Below, piece by piece: positions 9,012 to 16,457 of a stretch of 33,634 nt of DNA. How positions within the stretch are numbered: position 1 is the first letter of the stretch; each line of letters opens with the position of its first letter. The stretch lies in NCBI GenBank assembly GCA_904419725.1, contig CAJFSP010000012.1, positions 1 to 33,634 on the forward strand, read 5' to 3'. This DNA comes from Candidatus Heteroclostridium caecigallinarum. GTDB lineage: Bacteria; Bacillota; Clostridia; Christensenellales; CAG-314. Made by a program: the position numbers and the translations under genes. The notes under the pieces were generated by a model. The model was not told where the DNA came from. It saw nothing but the letters and a program-made list of their open reading frames with translations, and searched no databases.

Positions 9012-10943
9012 TCAATACATCTTTGCGCCGGCGGGAATTGCGTCGTCTATCATCAAAAGATGCAGTCTTTCTTCGCCTTCCTCATGGTGCACGGCGGAAA
9101 TAAGCATTCCGCAGGAGTCTATGCCCATCATGTTTCTCGGCGGCAGGTTGGTTATAGCCACGCAGGTTTTGCCGACGAGTTCTTCCGGCTCATAATAAGC
9201 GTGTATGCCGCTGAGAATAATTCTCTCCTTGCCGCTGCCGTCGTCCAGGGTAAATTTCAAAAGTTTTTTGGACTTCGGCACCGCCTCGCATTTCAGAATT
9301 TTAACCGCCCTGAAATCCGACTTGGAGAAAGTCTCGAAATCCACATAATCCTCAAAAAGCGGTTCGATCTGCACTTTCGAAAAATCGTAAACCGGTTTTT
9401 CATCGGCGGCTTTTTCTTCCGCCGCTTTCGGGGCTTCGGCTTTTTTGGCGGCCTTGCCGATAGGTTTCATCGTCGGGAAGAGCAGCACGTCTCTTATGGA
9501 TGCCTGGTTGGTGAACAGCATGACCATTCTGTCAATGCCGATTCCCAGCCCGCCTGTAGGAGGCATGCCGTATTCCAGCGCGGTTACGAAATCCTCGTCC
9601 ATCATCTGGGCTTCGTCGTCGCCGCCTTCGCGCTGCCTCACCTGCGCCATAAACCTTTCACGCTGGTCAATCGGGTCGTTAAGTTCGCTGAAAGCGTTGC
9701 CCATTTCCCTGTTGGTGATGAAAAACTCGAAACGCTCAGTCAGCCGCGGGTCTTTCACGCTCTTCTTGGCGAGAGGAGATACCTCGACCGGATAATCGTA
9801 TATAAACGTCGGCTGCGTAAGGTGGTCTTCCACAAGCCTGTCAAACACTTCGTACAGGGCATATCCCCATGTTTTTTTGTTGTCTTCGCACGGGGCGCCG
9901 AGTTTTTCCGCGGCGGCGACCGCCTCTTCTCCGCTCATGCCAGCAAAGTCGACGCCTGTGTATTTTTTGACGGCTTCCAGCATGGTGAGCCTCTCCCAGT
10001 GGTCGAGGTCGACGGTAACGTCGCCGTAAACAATCTGCCGCGTGCCCAGCACCTTGTCGGCGATATAGCAGAACATCTCCTGCGCGATGTTCATCATTTC
10101 CTCAAAATCGACATACGCCTGGTAGAGTTCCACCGTGGTGAACTCGGGGTTGTGCCTTACGTCCATACCCTCGTTGCGGAACAGTCTGCCCATTTCGTAA
10201 ACTTTTTCGAAACCGCCGACAATAAGGCGTTTAAGATACAGTTCCGGCGCTATGCGCATGTACATGTCAATGTCAAGCGTGTTATGGTGGGTTATGAAAG
10301 GTCTCGCCGAAGCGCCGCCGGCGATGGTGTTGAGAATAGGCGTGTCCACCTCGATAAAGCCGCGGTTATCCAGAAACTCTCTCACGCACCCGATTATTTT
10401 TGAACGCAGCACGAAAGTGCGTTTGACTTCCGGGTTGGCGATGAGGTCGACGTATCTCTGGCGGTATCTCAAATCGTTGTCTTTAAGCCCGTGGAATTTT
10501 TCAGGCAGGGGCAGCAGCGACTTGGACAGCAGCGTGAGGCTGTCCGCTTTTACGGAAATTTCCCCCATATGGGTGCGGAAAACTTCGCCTTTAAGCCCTA
10601 TTATATCGCCTATATCCCAGCTTTTGAACTCGGCGTAAGCCTCGTCGCCCACAACGTCTTTGCGGACGTAAATCTGAACCGTCCCCTCGTTGTCGAGGAT
10701 ATGGCAGAAACTCGCCTTGCCCATAATGCGGCGCGACACGACGCGCCCCGCGATGCTTACGCGGCGCGCGGCGTTTTCGTCGAATTTTTCCGCTATGTCT
10801 TTTGAGTCGCTGTCGATATCGTATTTGGTGATTTCATAAGGATTCTTGCCGCTTTCAATCAGGTGCTGCAATTTCTCGCGGCGCACTCTGACTACTTCGG
10901 TAAAATCCTGCTCCTGTTCGGCGCCGATAACCTTATCGCTCAT
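9012..10943 (-). CDS. lysS: Lysyl-tRNA synthetase (class II) with C-terminal tRNA-binding domain
   Basis: Charges tRNA-Lys. Residues about 1-492 are a complete class IIb LysRS: an OB-fold anticodon domain, motif 1 region (FLDNRGFIEVDTPIL), motif 2 (EMGRLFRNEGMDVRHNPEFT) and motif 3 (GLGIGIDRMVM), ending at LLFPTMKP. A Lys/Ala/Glu-rich linker (about 493-530) follows. A further domain of about 110 residues (DFRAVKILKCEAVPKSKKLL to LPPRNMMGIDSCGMLISA) resembles the EMAP/CsaA-like tRNA-binding domain known from the C-terminus of MetRS. At 643 residues it is about 150 longer than ordinary LysRS. GGAG lies 6 nt before the ATG. It follows greA by 17 bp and shares its promoter. Confidence 0.97.
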   Translation of the reverse strand: MSDKVIGAEQEQDFTEVVRVRREKLQHLIESGKNPYEITKYDIDSDSKDIAEKFDENAARRVSIAGRVVSRRIMGKASFCHILDNEGTVQIYVRKDVVGDEAYAEFKSWDIGDIIGLKGEVFRTHMGEISVKADSLTLLSKSLLPLPEKFHGLKDNDLRYRQRYVDLIANPEVKRTFVLRSKIIGCVREFLDNRGFIEVDTPILNTIAGGASARPFITHHNTLDIDMYMRIAPELYLKRLIVGGFEKVYEMGRLFRNEGMDVRHNPEFTTVELYQAYVDFEEMMNIAQEMFCYIADKVLGTRQIVYGDVTVDLDHWERLTMLEAVKKYTGVDFAGMSGEEAVAAAEKLGAPCEDNKKTWGYALYEVFDRLVEDHLTQPTFIYDYPVEVSPLAKKSVKDPRLTERFEFFITNREMGNAFSELNDPIDQRERFMAQVRQREGGDDEAQMMDEDFVTALEYGMPPTGGLGIGIDRMVMLFTNQASIRDVLLFPTMKPIGKAAKKAEAPKAAEEKAADEKPVYDFSKVQIEPLFEDYVDFETFSKSDFRAVKILKCEAVPKSKKLLKFTLDDGSGKERIILSGIHAYYEPEELVGKTCVAITNLPPRNMMGIDSCGMLISAVHHEEGEERLHLLMIDDAIPAGAKMY

Positions 10944-10960
10944 GGTATTCTCCTTGTCTG

Positions 10961-11431
10961 TCAGGAATGTATTTCCAAAATTTTGAATTGCGTCACGCCG
11001 GCGGGATTTACCACGTTCACCGTCTCGCCGAGTTTTTTGCCGAGCAGGGTTTTGCCGACCGGCGACTCGTTGCTGATTTTGTTGTGGAACGGGTCGCTTT
11101 CGGTCGTGCCGACAATACGGTAAACCAATTCTTTATTTGTTTTGCAGTTGAGTATTTTGACTTCGCTGCCCAGCGAAACAACGCTGGTGTCAGCCACCGT
11201 GTCGATGATTTTAGCGTTGCGCAGTTTGGCTTCGATTTCCACGATTTCGCCTTCGATGCGCGCCTGTTCGTCTTTCGCGGCGTCATATTCGGCGTTTTCG
11301 GAAAGGTCGCCCTGCGCTCTCGCTTCGCCTATAATGCGGGATATTTCCTGTCTTTTCTCTGTTTTGAGAATCCGAAGTTTCTCTTCCAACTCATTGTAGC
11401 CTTGTTGGGTCAAAATCACTTCTTCAGCCAT
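10961..11431 (-). CDS. greA: Transcription elongation factor GreA
   Basis: Rescues backtracked RNA polymerase by stimulating transcript cleavage. The start at 11431 is chosen over the ATG at 11434 and over upstream in-frame codons because GGAGG lies 5 nt before it; the 11434 ATG would leave only 2 nt. The resulting 156 residues match the family. The N-terminal coiled coil (about residues 10-75) contains the acidic tip DLSENAEYDAAKDEQ, and the C-terminal FKBP-like domain ends in QFKILEI. The greA-lysS pair is common in Bacillota. Confidence 0.96.
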   Translation of the reverse strand: MAEEVILTQQGYNELEEKLRILKTEKRQEISRIIGEARAQGDLSENAEYDAAKDEQARIEGEIVEIEAKLRNAKIIDTVADTSVVSLGSEVKILNCKTNKELVYRIVGTTESDPFHNKISNESPVGKTLLGKKLGETVNVVNPAGVTQFKILEIHS

Positions 11432-11453
11432 CATAACCTCCGTTTTTACAAAC

Positions 11454-11513
11454 AAAAAACCACCCGTTGCCGTATCAGCACCGGATGCGTTTCCGATATA
11501 ATACACCAACGGG
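11454..11513 (-). terminator. Long-stem terminator between the DUF362 gene and greA
   Basis: On the minus strand CCCGTTG (11507-11513) pairs with CAACGGG (11463-11469). Across a 2x2 internal loop, GTAT pairs with ATAC. The stem is followed by TGG and six T (11454-11459). RNA reading through from rex-DUF362 contains both arms. The greA promoter overlaps the 5' arm, so transcripts started there lack that arm. The 3-nt gap before the T run makes the strength uncertain. Confidence 0.6.
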
Positions 11514-11526
11514 AAAAATAAGTCAA
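11498..11526 (-). promoter_or_regulatory. Promoter of greA-lysS, embedded in the upstream terminator
   Basis: Minus strand TTGACT, 17 bp, TATTAT. The predicted start point is about 11491, giving a leader of about 60 nt with GGAGG at its end. The -35 begins 2 bp after the DUF362 gene's stop codon. Confidence 0.68.
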
Positions 11527-11527
11527 A

Positions 11528-12685
11528 TTATTTGCTCCGCCTTCCGCCGGAAAACGCCCTGAACACCCTGTATCCCAGCGGCTTCGTGAGTTTTACCGAC
11601 AAAAACGGACACAACTCCTGGCAGCAATAACATCTTATGCACTGGCTCTGCTTTATGCGCGCTTTTTTGTCCCTTATTGTTATCGCCTTGTTCGGGCAGT
11701 GCACGGCGCACTTTCCGCAGCCGCGGCAGGTGTCCTTTTTTATTTTAACCTTTCTCGACGAAGTATTCTTGATGAATTTGCGTATGAATTTGGGATATCT
11801 GTACAGCGCCATGCTGCCCACGTCCACGCCCTCGAAACCGTCGATTTTTTCAACGGGCGCCCCGCACACTATCTCGCCCACGGGTTTGGCAAGCACTCCC
11901 CTTTCCGCCGCTTTCATGATGACGGGCATTTTCATGACGTCGTCGCAAAACATTTTTTCGGCTATGATGTCGGCGAAATAAGCGTCGCGCGAGGCGATGA
12001 GTTTGCCGATAAATATCGGTTCGCCCGCCGTCGGGCCGTTTTTGTGCATGCCCGTCACGGCATCGATGATGTGCAGGTTTATTTTCGCGGCGGCAAACCG
12101 CTCTATGTCTATCAGCGCGTCGCAAAACGGTCCCAGGTCGGAAAACCTGGTGTGCATTTCCACTTTCATCAGCCCCGGAATCAGCCCGAACAGGTTTTTC
12201 ACGCAGCCGCTGTACCCCGTCAGCGAATGGGTCTTGAACTTGCACACGTTTATCACGGCGTCGGCTTTCAGAAAGGCGTCGATACAGTCCATGCGCTTGA
12301 TGACGGCTCCGTCCACCGCGACGGAAGAGTAGCCGAAATCGTCGTTGAGTTTCGCGCCGGACGCCTCGCAGGCGTCTGTCATGCCGCACGTTTTGTACAC
12401 CGCCGCCATGTGCGCCGCCGTGTACAGTCCGCCCGGACTGTCGCCCACGATGACTTCGGCGCCCGTTTCGGCAATGATTTTTTTTGCCACGGCGGCTATA
12501 ACCGACGGGTGCGTAGTCGCGGCTTTGTCCGGCGGCATCTGCCGCACCAGGTTGGCCTTTATAAACACCCTTTTCGCCCCACCGAGTATTTTTGCCGTTC
12601 CGCCCAGATTATCAAACAACTCGCCGACGGCTTTATCCACCGACGACGAGTCGTAATTGTCGCAATTTGCAATTGTTACATCCAT
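11528..12685 (-). CDS. DUF362 protein with two C-terminal [4Fe-4S] motifs
   Basis: A 385-residue protein. Residues about 1-290 are a DUF362 domain, recognisable from GDSPGG and from the stretch CKFKTHSLTGYSGCVKNLFG. The C-terminus is a ferredoxin-like module with CRGCGKCAVHCP (about residues 323-334) and CIRCYCCQELCP (about 351-362). The family is widespread in anaerobes, but its reaction is not established; a redox role is inferred from the clusters. It starts 6 bp after rex on the same strand with no Shine-Dalgarno site, so it is probably translated by coupling. No signal peptide is visible, so it should be cytosolic. Confidence 0.92.
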   Translation of the reverse strand: MDVTIANCDNYDSSSVDKAVGELFDNLGGTAKILGGAKRVFIKANLVRQMPPDKAATTHPSVIAAVAKKIIAETGAEVIVGDSPGGLYTAAHMAAVYKTCGMTDACEASGAKLNDDFGYSSVAVDGAVIKRMDCIDAFLKADAVINVCKFKTHSLTGYSGCVKNLFGLIPGLMKVEMHTRFSDLGPFCDALIDIERFAAAKINLHIIDAVTGMHKNGPTAGEPIFIGKLIASRDAYFADIIAEKMFCDDVMKMPVIMKAAERGVLAKPVGEIVCGAPVEKIDGFEGVDVGSMALYRYPKFIRKFIKNTSSRKVKIKKDTCRGCGKCAVHCPNKAITIRDKKARIKQSQCIRCYCCQELCPFLSVKLTKPLGYRVFRAFSGGRRSK

Positions 12686-12691
12686 AAAAAA

Positions 12692-13318
12692 TCAGAGTTC
12701 TTCGTTGTTCATTTTGTAAGTCAAAAGGAACAGGCTCTCGTTGAGATGCACGTTTTCGACATGCACGCCGTCGAGTTTGATTTCCTGCGAAGCGAAGTTC
12801 CATATGCCCTTCACCCCGGCGTCCCTGACCATTCTCGCCACGTCCATCGCGGCCTCTTTCGGCACCGAAATAATGGCGATGTCGATTTTGTTTTCACGGC
12901 AGAATTCAGGCAGTTTGTCGGTGTCGAACACGTCGATATGACTCGGCACCCTGATGTGCCAGACCTCTTTGTCAAACACGGCTTTGATAAAAAACCCCAG
13001 CCTGTCAAACCCCTGATAATTCGCCAGCGCCTGGCCGATTTTGCCGCCGCCCACGATAATCACGTTGTAGGTTTTGTCAAGCCCCATGATTTGCTGCATC
13101 TGCTCGCACAGATAACGCACGTCATAGCCGTACCCCTGCCTGCCGAAGCCGCCGAAGTTGGAAAAGTCCTGCCTGACCTGCGAAGCGGTTGTCCCCATGA
13201 GTTCGGAAATTTCGCTCGAAGAAACGTGCGCCACGCCCTTTTCTTCCAGTTCCGTAAACAATCTGAGATATGCCGGCAGTCTGTTGATTACCGCCGAAGA
13301 AATTTTTTGTTTTTCCAT
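12692..13318 (-). CDS. rex: Redox-sensing transcriptional repressor Rex
   Basis: A 208-residue repressor of the Rex family, which releases DNA when NADH rises. The N-terminal winged helix (about residues 1-80) contains SSEISELMGTTASQVRQDFS. The Rossmann domain shows NVIIVGGGKIGQALANY (about 85-101) and the C-terminal swapped helix ends the protein. AAAGG lies 7-8 nt before the ATG. It heads a two-gene unit with the DUF362 gene. A candidate target in this window is the palindrome upstream of PFOR (24193-24208). Confidence 0.96.
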   Translation of the reverse strand: MEKQKISSAVINRLPAYLRLFTELEEKGVAHVSSSEISELMGTTASQVRQDFSNFGGFGRQGYGYDVRYLCEQMQQIMGLDKTYNVIIVGGGKIGQALANYQGFDRLGFFIKAVFDKEVWHIRVPSHIDVFDTDKLPEFCRENKIDIAIISVPKEAAMDVARMVRDAGVKGIWNFASQEIKLDGVHVENVHLNESLFLLTYKMNNEEL

Positions 13319-13348
13319 ATGTTTGACCTTTCCCGAAATATTACTTAA

Positions 13349-13377
13349 AATATATCACAAATAAAACCGCTTGTAAA
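13349..13377 (-). promoter_or_regulatory. Promoter of rex-DUF362
   Basis: Minus strand TTTACA, 17 bp, TATATT, about 30 nt before the rex ATG. A perfect 14-bp palindrome (13379-13392) directly abuts the upstream edge of the -35. A lone Rex-like half site (TTGTG) lies in the spacer, but its second half is missing. Confidence 0.6.
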
Positions 13378-13417
13378 GTGTCAATTTTGACAGATTATTG
13401 ACAAAAACGGAGACAGT

Positions 13418-13669
13418 ATGCGAGTCTGGGCAAAGATAACAAAAGGCGAAAAAATCATTCGGCACGCCGTTGTGGAAGCCGACAATCTCAACACCTTTTC
13501 AGGCATAACCAGGGCATTTATGGACGCGGCGGAAGCGCTTAAAATCCCCACGCCCGTCATCACGCGCACTTCGGCGCAGTTTTTTTTCGACTTCAACAGC
13601 GTACGTTTCAAACCGGCCGATTTCGTCGAACCCGTCGATTTCGACTCCCTTTTCATCGAAAGAGCGTAA
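13418..13669 (+). CDS. Hypothetical small protein
   Basis: An 83-residue protein I do not recognise. It is supported as a gene by GGAG 5 nt before the ATG, by its position opposite rex, and by a plausible compact alpha/beta composition. It starts MRVWAKITKGEKIIRHAVVE, has a helix-like centre (FMDAAEALKI) and an acidic, aromatic end (DFVEPVDFDSLF). No signal peptide, membrane segment or Cys motif is visible. It precedes the DUF378 gene by about 50 bp and may share its transcript. Confidence 0.72.
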   Translation: MRVWAKITKGEKIIRHAVVEADNLNTFSGITRAFMDAAEALKIPTPVITRTSAQFFFDFNSVRFKPADFVEPVDFDSLFIERA

Positions 13670-13723
13670 ACCCTCCGCATAAAACCGCCGTTTTTGCACA
13701 AACTGACGTAAACGGAGGTAATC

Positions 13724-13945
13724 ATGAGAAACATAACTTCGGTCATAGCGCTTGTTCTCGTAATCATCGGGGCGCTCAACTGGCTGCTTATAGGCGTTTT
13801 TTCGTTTGACCTCGTGAGTTTCCTGTTCGGTACGATGTCCGTCGTGTCGCGGGTCGTTTACGGGCTTGTGGGGCTGGCGGGCATATGGCTCATAGGTTCG
13901 GCTGTTGTCAGCGCCATGAAAAGCGACAAAACCAAAAAAGCGTAA
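13724..13945 (+). CDS. DUF378 small membrane protein (YuzA-like)
   Basis: A 73-residue protein with two hydrophobic segments (about residues 5-28 and 38-63) joined by a short loop. The motif ALNWLLIGVFSFDLV (about 16-30) is characteristic of the DUF378 family, whose function is unknown. It ends in a short Lys-rich tail. GGAGG precedes the ATG by 5 nt, and a strong terminator follows within 10 bp. Confidence 0.9.
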   Translation: MRNITSVIALVLVIIGALNWLLIGVFSFDLVSFLFGTMSVVSRVVYGLVGLAGIWLIGSAVVSAMKSDKTKKA

Positions 13946-13971
13946 AAAAACGGTCAGACGACCGTTTTTTT
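13944..13971 (+). terminator. Intrinsic terminator after the DUF378 gene
   Basis: Stem AAAACGGTC with GACCGTTTT (extended by further A-T pairs), loop AGAC, then a T run. It separates this gene from the queT riboswitch. Confidence 0.85.
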
Positions 13972-14015
13972 ATTTGCCAAAACACGGCATATGTGCGATA
14001 ATACCGTCAACTTAA

Positions 14016-14051
14016 TGATGGTGCTAGAACACCCATCGGTAAAAAAACTAG
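14016..14051 (+). promoter_or_regulatory. preQ1-I riboswitch aptamer
   Basis: P1 is GATGG (14017-14021) with CCATC (14033-14037). Its loop TGCTAGAACAC contains CTAG (14024-14027), which can pair as a pseudoknot with CTAG at 14048-14051, after the A-rich GGTAAAAAAA segment. This matches the H-type pseudoknot of class I preQ1 riboswitches. It lies directly upstream of queT, a known target of this aptamer. It also lies inside an in-frame extension of the queT frame, which is therefore not the real N-terminus. Confidence 0.88.
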
Positions 14052-14088
14052 GAGGTATGCGGAGCGCCTTCTTGCGTTTCGCTTTTTT
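14050..14088 (+). promoter_or_regulatory. Expression platform of the preQ1 switch: antiterminator and terminator
   Basis: The terminator is GCGGAGCGC (14059-14067) with GCGTTTCGC (14074-14082), 9 pairs including two G-U, loop CTTCTT, then six T (14083-14088). A competing hairpin pairs AGGAGG (14050-14055) with CCTTCT (14067-14072), and this uses the same A and G needed by the aptamer pseudoknot. Ligand binding should therefore free the terminator and turn queT off. The model is inferred from pairing only. Confidence 0.65.
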
Positions 14089-14089
14089 C

Positions 14090-14605
14090 ATGAAAAACAC
14101 AACCAAAATTCTGGCGATAAACGCCCTCGTCGCGGCGCTTTACGTCGTGCTGACGATGCCTTTCGGGGTTATAACCACTTCAAGCGGAATGCAGTTCCGC
14201 CCGGCGGAGGCTCTCACCATTCTGCCCGCTCTCATGCCCTACACAATCTGGGGGCTGGCGGTGGGCTGCGGTCTGAGCAACTTTGTTTCGGCTTTCGGCC
14301 TGCCCGACATCATCCTCGGCTCGCTCACCACTCTCGCCGCGGCGTATCTCACAAGCAAAATCAAAAAGCCGTGGCTTGCCGCCCTGCCGCCCGTACTGCT
14401 CAACGCGGCGTTTATGCCGCTTATTTGGATGATTTCATCCAACGACATCGCTTACTGGGTCAACGCCGGCAGCATGCTGCTGACGCAGGCGGCGGTTATT
14501 TACGGCATAGGCATGCCGCTGTATTACATAATGAAAAAATATGTGATGCCGCATGTCGCTCTCCCCGCCGCTGAACGTAAAAACCGACGTCAGGACAACC
14601 GTTGA
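14090..14605 (+). CDS. queT: QueT family queuosine-precursor ECF transporter S-component
   Basis: Substrate-binding membrane subunit for a queuosine precursor (preQ0/preQ1 or queuine). From 14090 it is 171 residues with about five or six hydrophobic segments, including NALVAALYVVLTM and YGIGMPLYYIMKKYV. The start is uncertain. ATG 14090 gives the usual family N-terminus (MKNTTKILAINAL) but has no Shine-Dalgarno site. TTG 14072 has GGAG 7 nt upstream, inside the terminator hairpin. ATG 14057 is only 1 nt from AGGAGG. It depends on EcfT/EcfA, whose genes lie at 21479-24038. Confidence 0.93.
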   Translation: MKNTTKILAINALVAALYVVLTMPFGVITTSSGMQFRPAEALTILPALMPYTIWGLAVGCGLSNFVSAFGLPDIILGSLTTLAAAYLTSKIKKPWLAALPPVLLNAAFMPLIWMISSNDIAYWVNAGSMLLTQAAVIYGIGMPLYYIMKKYVMPHVALPAAERKNRRQDNR

Positions 14606-14670
14606 CCGTTGACGGCAAAAGCCGGTTATCTTTACAAAACTTCCGGCAAAGGAAAGCGGTGCATAATCAG

Positions 14671-14701
14671 CAAAAACAGAGCCAACGGCTCTGTTTTTTT
14701 T
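14671..14701. terminator. Bidirectional terminator between queT and the seven-repeat lipoprotein gene
   Basis: Stem ACAGAGCC with GGCTCTGT, loop AAC, flanked by five A on the left and a T run on the right. It lies between two convergent genes. The plus-strand T run is long; the minus-strand one is shorter. Confidence 0.82.
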
Positions 14702-14735
14702 ATAAGAAATAATCTTTGTTGCGCTCAAAACACGA

Positions 14736-16325
14736 TTAATTTACTTTTTCAACAACAGGATAAATATTGATTTCTTCCCCGTTTTGCGGCTTTGGGTCGG
14801 TTCTTGTTGCACTTTCAATTCCGTCGCTCCACCCGGCAAATTCATACCCTTCATTCGCCACCGCCGTCACTAACGAGCCGTATTTCCCAAACTGCACCTC
14901 CTGTCTGGCATTTCCGTCTATATATCCTCCCTGTTCAGCCTGATACAATAACTCATAAGTAGTCTTTTCAAACACGGCGGTTACAAAAACGTTGCCCACA
15001 ACATCGGCGTCTGTTCTCACGGCGGAAGTCATTCCGTCGCTCCACTGCACGAATCTATATCCTTCAGAGGCGACGGCTTCCACCGCATTGCCGTTTCCGC
15101 CTTTATACACGGTTTGAATCGTATCCCCTGACACAAATCCGCCTTCAGTTGCGCCGTACAGCAGAATAAAACTGTCTGTCTCTTTGAAATGCGCCGTTAC
15201 GGACAAATCACCGGTCACACCGAGGTCTGTTCTCGTTTCTTCCGTTACGCCGTCGCTCCACCCTATAAACTCAAAGCCCGGGTTCGCGACAGCCGTCACG
15301 GCGGCGCCGTCTTCACCGTGGGCAACGGTCTGCGCGCTCTGCCCCGCGATATACCCGCCGTATAAAGCGTCATAGCGCAGTTGGCATGTTTTCAAGGCAA
15401 AATGCGCCATTCTTGTGAAGCCCGTCTTTATGTTGGCGTCACAGCGGAAAGGCGTGGTAACGCCGTCGTCCCACCGCACAAACTCATAACCGTCATAAGG
15501 CACCGCCAATACCGCCGAAGCGCTTTCGCCATACCCGACCGTCTGGTTTGCATTGCCGCTTATTCTGCCGCCGTTAAGGGCGATATATCTCACATTATAT
15601 GTTTCGGCGGCAAACATCGCTGTCACGTTTTTGTCGTCCGTCACATTTTTTTCGCTTCGCTCCGCCGACAAAACGCCGTCGCTCCATTTGACAAACCTGA
15701 ACCCCTCAAACGGCACGGCGGTCACCGTTTCGGCGTCTCCGCCGTCAGTCACCCGCTGCACGGCGCTGCCGTCGATATATCCGCCGCTGCCGGCGAAATA
15801 CGCCACAATATGCGTTTCAAGCCCCGCGAAATACGCCGTTACGGCAAAATTTTCTTTCACGCCGTAATCAGTTCTCTCGGCGGTCAGCACGCCGTCACTC
15901 CATATAACGAAACGATATCCGTCGTCCGCCACCGCTTTTACCGCCAAGCAATCGCCGCCTTCTTCAACAGTCTGCTCCGTTTTGCCTTCTATAACGCCGC
16001 CGCCCGCGGAAACATATCGCGCGGAGAATTTACCCAGCGGACGAAAATACGCTTTGAAGTGCATATTGGCGTTCACGGCCCTGTCTGTTCTGACCGACAC
16101 GTCAAAACCGTCGCTCCAACGCTCAAAAACGTAACCGTCATCCGCCACGGCGGCAACCTGGCTGCCGTCGTCGCCTTCACGCACCGTCTGCGCGCTCCGC
16201 CCCGAAATGTATCCGCCGTCGCCCGCCGAATACGTCAGCGTGTACACATCGTTTCCGCACGCCGCCAGCGTCATTACCGACAACGCCAAAACAAACACGC
16301 AAATTAACGTCAAAACTTTCTTCAT
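14736..16325 (-). CDS. Lipoprotein made of seven InlB-type repeats
   Basis: A 529-residue surface lipoprotein. The signal peptide ends in the lipobox LAAC (residues 20-23). All the rest, residues 28-529, is seven tandem repeats of 71-74 residues. Each repeat reads roughly Tyr, GGYI-G, Q-V, G, V-AVA, GY-F--WSDG, RTD, VTA-F, which is the pattern of the divergent InlB B-repeat (Listeria-Bacteroides repeat) family. Such repeats form elongated beta stalks, but no terminal binding domain is present here, so the role (spacer, adhesin or envelope component) is unknown. GGAG precedes the ATG by 8 nt. A paralogue with two such repeats lies just upstream. Confidence 0.9.
   Translation of the reverse strand: MKKVLTLICVFVLALSVMTLAACGNDVYTLTYSAGDGGYISGRSAQTVREGDDGSQVAAVADDGYVFERWSDGFDVSVRTDRAVNANMHFKAYFRPLGKFSARYVSAGGGVIEGKTEQTVEEGGDCLAVKAVADDGYRFVIWSDGVLTAERTDYGVKENFAVTAYFAGLETHIVAYFAGSGGYIDGSAVQRVTDGGDAETVTAVPFEGFRFVKWSDGVLSAERSEKNVTDDKNVTAMFAAETYNVRYIALNGGRISGNANQTVGYGESASAVLAVPYDGYEFVRWDDGVTTPFRCDANIKTGFTRMAHFALKTCQLRYDALYGGYIAGQSAQTVAHGEDGAAVTAVANPGFEFIGWSDGVTEETRTDLGVTGDLSVTAHFKETDSFILLYGATEGGFVSGDTIQTVYKGGNGNAVEAVASEGYRFVQWSDGMTSAVRTDADVVGNVFVTAVFEKTTYELLYQAEQGGYIDGNARQEVQFGKYGSLVTAVANEGYEFAGWSDGIESATRTDPKPQNGEEINIYPVVEKVN
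14739..16244 (-). repeat. Seven tandem protein repeats of about 71 residues
   Basis: The repeats begin at residues 28, 100, 171, 242, 313, 385 and 456. The core WSDG is kept in six copies and is WDDG in copy four. The final copy swaps the usual VTA-F end for a distinct INIYPVVEKVN tail that is shared with the neighbouring lipoprotein. The repeats have diverged at DNA level, so this is an old array rather than a recent expansion. Confidence 0.9.
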
Positions 16326-16372
16326 ATCTCTTTCTCCCGCGTGATTCCGCCGTCTTTTGTTTGCATGATTAT

Positions 16373-16400
16373 TTTATAACAAGGTCAACCCGTCGGTCAA
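16373..16400 (-). promoter_or_regulatory. Probable promoter of the seven-repeat lipoprotein gene
   Basis: Minus strand TTGACC, 16 bp, TATAAA, about 50 nt before the ATG. It lies after the terminator of the upstream lipoprotein gene, so the two paralogues appear to be separate transcripts. No ATAGC-N5-GCTAT operator is present here. Confidence 0.5.
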
Positions 16401-16428
16401 TAGCCAAATCCGCAGGCAAGAGAGCATG

Positions 16429-16451
16429 AAAAACCCCGGCTCCCGCCGGGG
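16429..16451 (-). terminator. Intrinsic terminator after the two-repeat lipoprotein gene
   Basis: On the minus strand the stem is CCCCGGC with GCCGGGG, 4-nt loop, followed by five T. It starts 7 bp after the stop codon. Confidence 0.88.
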
Positions 16452-16457
16452 CTTGTT

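Noticed and set aside
11699..13348. A 549-residue plus-strand open frame over the DUF362 gene and rex
   Set aside because: It is a shadow of two recognised genes on the other strand and has no recognisable domain.
13991..14089. N-terminal extension of queT through the riboswitch
   Set aside because: The in-frame codons run through the preQ1 aptamer and the terminator, and the first ATG has no ribosome-binding site.
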